NCBI GenBank assembly: GCA_903873545.1
Contig: CAIQPA010000071.1
Coordinates: forward strand, 1-21,290
DNA from: an uncultured delta proteobacterium
GTDB taxonomy: Bacteria; Myxococcota_A; Bradymonadia; REDH01
Length of the DNA stretch: 21,290 nucleotides
Direction: 5' to 3'
Position numbers and translations under genes: made by a program. The notes below the pieces were generated by a model. That model was not told the origin of the DNA and did no database searches. It saw only the letters and a list, made by a program, of their open reading frames with translations. This document shows, in pieces, positions 15,449 through 21,290 of the stretch. The number at the start of each line of letters is the position of its first letter. Position 1 is the first letter of the stretch.

Positions 15449-15745
15449 CTCAACTTCCTTGGTTCGAGGTTTCGCCCGAGAACGCTCGGACCGATGATTC
15501 AAATGTTACCCAAAGCCTACCACCCTGTCGAGCGGATTTTGCGCGTCTCGTGTCACAGCACCGCCACGCCAACTGCCTCGCCCGAAGGGCGCCTTTACGA
15601 CGCCCTCTCCCCGCCCAACCCTTTCGCAGCGACCTTCATTCCCGCCACGACTTCAGCCCATCGCCAAAGACTCCTCGCGGGCGAGATGGCCCTGTGCTAA
15701 GCGAAATCTAGCGGGCCTTCAGATTGCGCGCTACCTGTTCGGACC
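15449..15745. other. Divergent intergenic region
   Basis: This 297-bp region separates the H-NS-family gene from the beta-barrel gene and should hold both promoters. I see no convincing gene. An open frame from 15442 to 15711 is proline/arginine-rich with no family resemblance. Base composition is more AT-rich near 15495-15545 than in the flanking genes, which could suit H-NS binding; I cannot identify a defined operator. Confidence 0.45.
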
Positions 15746-17296
15746 ATGTCTGTGAAGCTTCAGAACCGCACGCTGGCCCGATGGGCTACAGGCCTCTCGC
15801 TCTGCGTCTGGGCCCTACCTCCGGCCTCGTCGAGCGCAGCCGAACCCGCTTTGGGTTTGGAGGCGGCCGAGGGTTCAGCAGCCGAGGGTTCAGCAGCCGA
15901 GGGTTCAGCGGCCGAGGCGACGCAAGGCGCTCCCGAGATTGCGACCCCCTCTGCTGCACGGCTCATCAGCGAGGCAGAGCAGGCCCTCGCCGCAGGCAAT
16001 CTCCGTCAGGCGCTCGAGGCTGCGCGGCTCGCGCGGCGCTTCGTCCCCGGCGATGTCGACGTCGCCATCACCTACGCCAAAATTCAGGCCGCTGCAGGCA
16101 ACCTCGACGACGCCTTGAGTACGCTGCAATCCTTCCAATCTGAGTATGCCGCTTACGGCGAACTCCGATGCGCCACCGCCCGCGTCCTGCTCTGGATGGG
16201 GCGGCGCGCCGAGGCTGCCGCCGAGGCCGGAGCAGCGCGGGACAGCGGTAGCGACCAGACGGAGGCCATCCGCCTCCTCGCAGAGATCGCCTTTCAATCG
16301 GGCGACCTTGATGCGGCCATCGAAGGCTACGCTGCCTATCTCAAAGCGGCACCGGAAGATGATGCGGCCCGTACCCGATTTTTCCAGGTCCTCTTCGAAC
16401 GCGACGAAATGGCCCGGCTCTCCGAGGAGCTCGACGCCCTGCCTCCACAGTCCGACGACCCGCAGCGGGCGGCCATGCGCGCCCTCCTCGCACGCCGTTT
16501 CATGCCGATTCGTGTCGACGGAGCCGCCACCTACACCTCCGTAGACACCTCCGGCCAGGGCAACGCCGACTGGCAGAGCCTTCAGCTTGCTGCCGAGTAT
16601 CGCGGCACCAGGTTTGCCCAAGGGCTCGGCGTTGTCCTCGACACCCGCCGTTACGGGACACGCCGCGTCGACTTCGCCATCGAGCCCTCGCTCCGCTACT
16701 TCCCAACCAGTTTTTTCAACACTCGTCTGGCGCTCGCCGTCGCTCCTAACCCCGAGTTCATGCCTACCTGGGCCCTCTCGTGGGACAACAGCATCGACCT
16801 CGGCGAACGGGTCGGGCTTGGCGCAGCCTACCGCATCTCCTCCTACGACCTCCCCGCGTCGGGCAGCGCCTCGGCGACCACACCGACCGTGCAGCTCATT
16901 GCCCCCTTCGTCGCGCTCCGGTTCGACGGCTTCCTCTTCGAGCCCGGCGTGACGGCCGTCTTCGGCGACGTCGCTGCACCGCCGCTCCTCACCTATCAGG
17001 CCAAGGGCACACTCCTCATCTCGGATGAAGAGCGCCTGGATGCCTGGCTGCTCTATGGAACAGAACCCTTCGACCAGTCGCAGGACCCTGCACTCCTTCG
17101 CGAAGGCTCGCCACAGGTCGGGGCCTATCTCGGCTACACACTCCCCATCTCCTACCTGTCCACCATAAAACTGAGTTACGCCGTGACCGCGCCGTCCGAC
17201 ACCGAGGCCGACCGCGCTACCCGCGTCCGACATGCCCTCACGCTCGGCTTCACCCGTCGCTTTGGTCGCGCCGCGCCTCCGGTGGCAGCCCGATGA
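15746..17296 (+). CDS. TPR plus YaiO-like outer-membrane beta-barrel protein
   Basis: The 516-aa protein starts with a signal peptide (about residues 1-31, hydrophobic core then SSSAAEP), followed by a low-complexity stretch in which EGSAA is repeated three times (41-55). Alpha-helical TPR-like repeats occupy about residues 65-250 (AEQALAAGNLRQALEAARLARRF and AEIAFQSGDLDAAIEGY are typical). The C-terminal 260 residues have alternating strands rich in aromatic ends, ending in HALTLGFTRRFG, as in outer-membrane barrels. The plan matches YaiO-family proteins and, in miniature, PgaA, the porin that exports poly-GlcNAc. Its likely role is periplasmic guidance and export of a polysaccharide. The start is ATG 15746 without a clear Shine-Dalgarno. 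The stop overlaps the next gene by 4 bp (ATGA). Confidence 0.82.
   Translation: MSVKLQNRTLARWATGLSLCVWALPPASSSAAEPALGLEAAEGSAAEGSAAEGSAAEATQGAPEIATPSAARLISEAEQALAAGNLRQALEAARLARRFVPGDVDVAITYAKIQAAAGNLDDALSTLQSFQSEYAAYGELRCATARVLLWMGRRAEAAAEAGAARDSGSDQTEAIRLLAEIAFQSGDLDAAIEGYAAYLKAAPEDDAARTRFFQVLFERDEMARLSEELDALPPQSDDPQRAAMRALLARRFMPIRVDGAATYTSVDTSGQGNADWQSLQLAAEYRGTRFAQGLGVVLDTRRYGTRRVDFAIEPSLRYFPTSFFNTRLALAVAPNPEFMPTWALSWDNSIDLGERVGLGAAYRISSYDLPASGSASATTPTVQLIAPFVALRFDGFLFEPGVTAVFGDVAAPPLLTYQAKGTLLISDEERLDAWLLYGTEPFDQSQDPALLREGSPQVGAYLGYTLPISYLSTIKLSYAVTAPSDTEADRATRVRHALTLGFTRRFGRAAPPVAAR
15866..15910 (+). repeat. Three tandem copies of a 15-bp unit inside the beta-barrel gene
   Basis: The unit GCCGAGGGTTCAGCA occurs at 15866-15880 and 15881-15895, and at 15896-15910 with a single A-to-G change at the last base. 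A partial copy GCCGAG follows. It encodes the repeated AEGSA just after the signal peptide. The unit length is a multiple of three, so gain or loss keeps the frame. Confidence 0.95.
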
Positions 17297-18741
17297 ACAC
17301 CTTCGACCTGCTCCTCACCGACCCGCTCTACCGGCTCTTTGTCCGGCTTATCAGCGTGCAGTTCGTTGCGCTCATTGCGGTGCTCGCCGCTGTCGTCCTG
17401 ATCCGTCTCAGGCGCATCCGGCAGCGGCGCGAACGGTTGGCCGCCAATCGGAGCATCGCGCCGGTCCTCGTGCGCTACCTTAGCGACGAGATCCCGCTCT
17501 CCGAGGTCATCAAGACCCTCAAGCCACTGCGCAAGGATGATGCCGCGGAGCTGCTTGAGGCCTATGCATCATCCATCGCGAGCAGGCTCCAGGAAGACCT
17601 CGTCGCCCTCTACCGCGGACTGGGCCTCATCGACTTCGCTGTCCGCCGCAGCAGCTCCATCATCTGGTGGCGGCGGCTAGAGGCCGTCCGCATCCTCGGC
17701 ATGCTCGAGGGCAAGGTGGAGCCCCAGATCCTCTTCGACAGACTCCGAGACCCTGTCCCTGCGGTCCGACTCGCCGCCGCTCGTGGCCTTGGCCGCTCCG
17801 CCGATCCACGCGCTGTCGACCCGCTCCTTGCCTCGCTTGCGACACCTGCAGGCATCTCGCGCCCGCAGATCGCAGCCATCCTCGTCGACCTTGGCTCATC
17901 CGCCCATCCCCGCCTGCGCGCCCTGCTCCGCAAGCCGCCACAGACCCGCGCAGAGGCGCGGCTCTATGCCACCATCCTCGAGGTACTGGCCCTATCGGGC
18001 GACACCCGTTCTGCCCCCTACATCCAGTATGCGCTGACGGATCAGGACCACGAGATCCGCATCGCAGCCTTTCGCGCGGCGGGTATCCTCCGTCTCACCC
18101 TTGCGCCCGATGACATCATCATGGGCCTCGAAGATGACCGCTGGGAGGTTCGCGCCCAGGCCGCCAGAACCGCAGGCCGCGTCGGCCTCAAGGAGATGGT
18201 CTCACACCTGGCCACGCGGCTCTCGGATACCAGCTGGTGGGTCCGTCTCAACGCCGCCTCCGCGCTCCGAGACCTGGGCGATTCCGGCCTCGCAGAGTTG
18301 GCGCGCATCGCATCTGACAGCAACGACCCATTCGCCCGCGACATGGCCCAGCGTATCCTGACGGAAGACCCACACACGGGCTCCAACTACCTCCTCGGGC
18401 GGGGGGCCACGATGCTCAACCCGGTCATTACCCCGCTGCCCGGCGCGCCTGCGCCGCTTCCGCGCTCGGGCATCGAGAACTTCTGGGAAGACGAACTCAG
18501 CGGAGGCTCCATCCTCGCCGAGCAGCTTCCCGACGTCGGCTTCGACGAGCCGGAGCCGCTGCCACCGCTGAGCTTCGACGAGCAGGTTGCTCCCTTCGAC
18601 GAGCTGCCGCCCCTTTCGGTCAGCGACGGCGACCTCGAGACCGTTGCGCCCGACCAGCTCCCTCCGCTGGCATTTGAGTTCGACATCGACGACGAAAACT
18701 TTTCGGCGGCCTCTGTCCGCGACCTTGAACCCAACCGCTAA
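17293..18741 (+). CDS. Membrane-anchored HEAT-repeat protein
   Basis: The 482-aa protein begins with one transmembrane helix (about residues 17-39), followed directly by a very basic run (RLRRIRQRRERL), which by the positive-inside rule puts the rest in the cytoplasm. Residues about 125-365 hold HEAT repeats (DPVPAVRLAAARGLGR, DQDHEIRIAAFRAAGIL, DDRWEVRAQAARTAGRVG, DTSWWVRLNAASALRDLG). The acidic tail (about 400-482) contains three copies of LPPL(S/A) at residues 423, 438 and 456. HEAT arrays bind proteins. Lying between the exporter gene (4-bp ATGA overlap) and the glycosyltransferase gene, it may scaffold or regulate the synthase. The specific function is not known to me. Confidence 0.85.
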   Translation: MNTFDLLLTDPLYRLFVRLISVQFVALIAVLAAVVLIRLRRIRQRRERLAANRSIAPVLVRYLSDEIPLSEVIKTLKPLRKDDAAELLEAYASSIASRLQEDLVALYRGLGLIDFAVRRSSSIIWWRRLEAVRILGMLEGKVEPQILFDRLRDPVPAVRLAAARGLGRSADPRAVDPLLASLATPAGISRPQIAAILVDLGSSAHPRLRALLRKPPQTRAEARLYATILEVLALSGDTRSAPYIQYALTDQDHEIRIAAFRAAGILRLTLAPDDIIMGLEDDRWEVRAQAARTAGRVGLKEMVSHLATRLSDTSWWVRLNAASALRDLGDSGLAELARIASDSNDPFARDMAQRILTEDPHTGSNYLLGRGATMLNPVITPLPGAPAPLPRSGIENFWEDELSGGSILAEQLPDVGFDEPEPLPPLSFDEQVAPFDELPPLSVSDGDLETVAPDQLPPLAFEFDIDDENFSAASVRDLEPNR

Positions 18742-18762
18742 CACACCCGGGCAGACGACACT

Positions 18763-20163
18763 TTGGATCGCATCATCTACCTCATCGACTGGGTCTTCCT
18801 CTTCTTCTTCGTGGGGTTGAACACCAGCTACCTGATCCTGTTCGGGCTCTCGCTCGCCGAGATTTTCCTGCGCGCACGCAGGCGTATCTCCGCAGACCTC
18901 GACGGCTCGCTGCGGAGCTACCACACCCACCCGGTCAGCATCATCGCGCCCGCCTTCAATGAGCGCCTTTCCATCGAAGGTTCCGTCCGCGCCCTCCTCG
19001 CGCTCCGCTATCCCGAGTTCGAGGTCGTCGTCGTGAACGACGGCTCCACCGATCGCACCACGCAGGTGATGATCGAGGCCTTCGACATGTATGAGGTCCA
19101 CCCCATCTATCAGGCGGTCATCCCGACCCGGCCTGTCGTCGCCATCTACAAGTCCTACAAAGAGCCCAAACTTACGCTCATCGACAAGGTCAACGGCGGC
19201 AAAGCCGACGCACTCAACTGCGGGATCAACGCGGCACGCTTCCCCCTCTTCTGCAGCATCGATGCAGATACCCTCATCAGCCCCGACGCCCTCCTTCGGC
19301 TTGCGCTCCCCTTCATCGACGACCCCGCCCGCACCATCGCAACCGGCGGCACAGTCCGGGTGGCGAACGGCTGCACCATCCGCAACGGCCAGGTCGAGGC
19401 CATCGGCATGCCCGAGAAGCCCGTGCCCGCCTTCCAGGTGGTCGAGTATCTCCGCGCCTTCCTCTTCGGGCGGGTCGGCTGGAATCTGCTTGGCGGAACG
19501 CTGATCATCTCCGGCGCCTTCGGACTCTTTTCACGCGACGCCGTGCTCAAGATACAGGGCTACCGCCACGACACCGTTGGCGAAGACATGGAGTTGGTCG
19601 TCCGGCTCCACCGCCAGATGCGCGAAGACCATGTGCCCTACCGCATCGTCTTCGTCTGGGACTCCACCTGTTACACCGAGGTCCCCGAGACGTTGGAGCA
19701 GCTTGGGCGCCAGCGCGACCGATGGCACCGCGGCCTCATCGACTCCATCTGGCGCCATCGCACCATGTTCTTCAACCCCCGCTACGGCGTGGTCGGCATG
19801 GTCATCTTTCCCTTCTTCGCCATCTTCGAGATGCTCGGTCCCATCATCGAGCTCGTCGGGCTTGTGACGGTCTCAATCAGCTATGTGTTGGGGGTTGTCG
19901 ATACCTCCTTCATGCTCCTCTTTCTCACCGTCTCGCTCTTCTTCGGTGTGCTACTGAGCGTCGCTACCCTGGCGCTGGAGGAGATCTCCTTCTCGGTCTA
20001 CCCCAACTGGCGCGACCTGCTCCGCATGACGTTGTTCGGCATCTTCGAGAACTTCGGGTATCGCCAGCTCACGCTCTACTGGCGGCTCCGCGGCATGGTG
20101 AACTACTTCCGAGGCGTTCAGGCTTGGGGCGCGATGTCCCGGCGCGGGTTTGGTGCCTCGTGA
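18763..20163 (+). CDS. Processive family 2 glycosyltransferase, membrane-bound
   Basis: The 466-aa product looks like a polysaccharide synthase of the PgaC/BcsA/hyaluronan-synthase type. It has one N-terminal transmembrane helix (10-37), then the GT-A catalytic domain: VSIIAPAFNE (58-67), VVVNDGSTD (89-97) with the UDP-binding Asp93, the DxD-type DAD (167-169), the acceptor-site GED (273-275, usually TED) and QRDRW (317-321, the Q..RW motif of processive enzymes). Three or four more membrane helices follow (about 342-405). It is expected to polymerise a sugar from UDP-sugar and push it through the inner membrane. No PilZ domain is present. The start is TTG 18763, the only start codon close to the conserved N-terminus, 21 bp after the HEAT gene. 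The stop overlaps the next gene (GTGA). Confidence 0.92.
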   Translation: MDRIIYLIDWVFLFFFVGLNTSYLILFGLSLAEIFLRARRRISADLDGSLRSYHTHPVSIIAPAFNERLSIEGSVRALLALRYPEFEVVVVNDGSTDRTTQVMIEAFDMYEVHPIYQAVIPTRPVVAIYKSYKEPKLTLIDKVNGGKADALNCGINAARFPLFCSIDADTLISPDALLRLALPFIDDPARTIATGGTVRVANGCTIRNGQVEAIGMPEKPVPAFQVVEYLRAFLFGRVGWNLLGGTLIISGAFGLFSRDAVLKIQGYRHDTVGEDMELVVRLHRQMREDHVPYRIVFVWDSTCYTEVPETLEQLGRQRDRWHRGLIDSIWRHRTMFFNPRYGVVGMVIFPFFAIFEMLGPIIELVGLVTVSISYVLGVVDTSFMLLFLTVSLFFGVLLSVATLALEEISFSVYPNWRDLLRMTLFGIFENFGYRQLTLYWRLRGMVNYFRGVQAWGAMSRRGFGAS

Positions 20164-21290
20164 GCCTTCGCAACGTCTACCGTGTGCTGCTGCTGCTGGC
20201 GCTTGCCACGGCGCCCGTCTGGGTCTCGTTCCTCATCTGGCAGTTCACCCCGTGGAAGCCGACCAAGATCGTCCTGGTCGACTACACCGTTCCCTTCGAG
20301 TCTGCGCGCGAGCACCGAGGCGCCATCTGGCTCCTCAACCATGAGAAGTATCAGGCTCCCGTAGGGGAGCGCTGGCTGCCCCTCACCTCGCATGCCGGCT
20401 ACGACCCGACCAAGCGGGAGACCCAGTCACCGATCTCATCGCTCGACCTCTCCGGCAAGGAGTGGCTGTTTGTGACCGACTCGTATGGGGTCTACGCCGA
20501 CGACCTCCTCGGCATCCCGACGGAGACCGCTCACATCGACTTCTCGAAGAAGATTTTCGGCGGCATTTCCAATGACGACGCCCGTGCCATGGCAATCTTT
20601 GCCGCGGGCGGGCATCACCTTTACCTCGAGTACAACGGTCTCGAAGAGCCCACGCAGCCAGAGGCGCGCGCGGTCATGGAAGAGCTCCTGGGCGTGCACT
20701 GGACAGGCTGGACCGGCCGAAGCTTCCTCAACCTCTACGATACGGCAGATGTCCCCCACTGGCTCCCGCGGCTCTACCGCCAGCAGTATGGCAACGACAA
20801 CATGCCCGAAGGCCCCACCTTGGCCTTCATCCATCGCAACGGCCGGTTACTCCTCATCTCCAACCCAGACGCTCCGCGCGTCGCGCCCCGCGTGATGCTG
20901 ACGCCGGAGGGAGAGGAGTTGCTCCCTGAAGCCTCGAGTGGCGCAAACTACTACTACTGGTTCCCCGTGCTCGAAGCGCTGCCCGGTACCGAGGTCCTGG
21001 CGGAGTTCGCCCTGCCCAACCTGCCGGCCATGCCGGTGCTTCTCCGCGAGATGAATGTCTCCGAGCGCATCCCGTTGCTCACCCGCAAGGTGATCCTCGG
21101 CTCGCACCGCATCTACATGGCGGCCGACCTATCAGACGTCGATTTTGAGCCGGGCAGCTACCGGTTCGCAGGGCTCTCTTGGCTCCGCTCCATCACCGAG
21201 CGCCGTCGAGATGCTTTCACCTCACAGAACACCTATTGGCAGTTCTATGTCCCAGCCGTTACGCGGCTGTTGCGCGCCCCGTCGCGCTGA
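20160..21290 (+). CDS. Membrane-anchored periplasmic protein of unknown function
   Basis: The 376-aa product starts at a GTG overlapping the glycosyltransferase stop (GTGA). A single N-terminal membrane helix (about residues 7-29, no cleavage motif) is followed by about 340 residues probably outside the inner membrane. The central part has alternating strands and helices: KIVLVDYTVP, EWLFVTDSYGVYADD, AIFAAGGHHLYLEYNGL, then HWTGWTGRSFLNL (180-192). This reads like a class I glutamine-amidotransferase-like or Rossmann-type fold in which the catalytic Cys is not evident. I do not recognise the family. Coupling to the synthase gene suggests a periplasmic partner in polymer modification or transfer. 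The gene ends with TGA at the last base of the window, so downstream partners are unseen. Confidence 0.8.
   Translation: MSLRNVYRVLLLLALATAPVWVSFLIWQFTPWKPTKIVLVDYTVPFESAREHRGAIWLLNHEKYQAPVGERWLPLTSHAGYDPTKRETQSPISSLDLSGKEWLFVTDSYGVYADDLLGIPTETAHIDFSKKIFGGISNDDARAMAIFAAGGHHLYLEYNGLEEPTQPEARAVMEELLGVHWTGWTGRSFLNLYDTADVPHWLPRLYRQQYGNDNMPEGPTLAFIHRNGRLLLISNPDAPRVAPRVMLTPEGEELLPEASSGANYYYWFPVLEALPGTEVLAEFALPNLPAMPVLLREMNVSERIPLLTRKVILGSHRIYMAADLSDVDFEPGSYRFAGLSWLRSITERRRDAFTSQNTYWQFYVPAVTRLLRAPSR

Noticed and set aside
15442..15711. An 89-codon plus-strand frame in the divergent intergenic region
   Set aside because: It starts inside the H-NS-family gene's start region, is Pro/Arg-rich and has no ribosome-binding site or family resemblance.

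Overview
The window is a gene-dense, high-GC stretch from a Gram-negative bacterium. An outer-membrane beta-barrel protein, Sec signal peptides and an H-NS-type nucleoid protein support the Gram-negative call. Codon choice is strongly skewed to C in the third position on the coding strand, with CTC dominating leucine, and GTG starts are common. The gene style (FHA plus coiled coil, HEAT-repeat proteins, receiver proteins with degenerate domains) would fit a deltaproteobacterial/Myxococcota-like lineage. That placement is an inference with low confidence; no rRNA or other phylogenetic marker was compared. No tRNA, rRNA, CRISPR array, insertion sequence or phage gene was seen.

Region 1 (1-2544): the 3' part of a sensor histidine kinase, converging on and overlapping a minus-strand pair. 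That pair is an FHA/coiled-coil protein and a secreted HEAT-like repeat protein joined by a GTGA overlap. Region 2 (2668-9490): housekeeping genes. A Rep/UvrD-type helicase is followed by dapA-dapB (lysine/diaminopimelate synthesis, GTGA overlap). A convergent crotonase-family enzyme shares stop-codon bases with dapB. Then comes prmA-rsmE-small membrane protein, a tightly overlapping translation-related unit. Region 3 (9590-13781): nitrogen and redox genes. PII protein (glnB/glnK type) and glutamine synthetase glnA are followed by a hairpin terminator, then thioredoxin reductase trxB and a three-domain REC / degenerate GGDEF / pseudo-REC protein.

Region 4 (13778-15448, minus strand): an arsenite methyltransferase of the animal AS3MT type, with all four conserved cysteines of that family, and an H-NS-family DNA-binding protein. 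Region 5 (15746-21290, plus strand): a four-gene unit. It encodes a TPR plus beta-barrel outer-membrane protein (YaiO/PgaA-like plan), an inner-membrane-anchored HEAT-repeat protein, a processive family-2 glycosyltransferase, and a membrane-anchored periplasmic protein of unrecognised family. Genes 1-2 and 3-4 overlap by 4 bp, and the layout suggests a synthase-dependent exopolysaccharide machine running past the right edge of the window.

The most interesting points are the region 5 cluster with its HEAT adaptor and unknown periplasmic partner, the receiver protein whose second receiver carries Glu at the phospho-acceptor site, the PII protein with proline at T-loop position 47, and the bacterial AS3MT-like enzyme.
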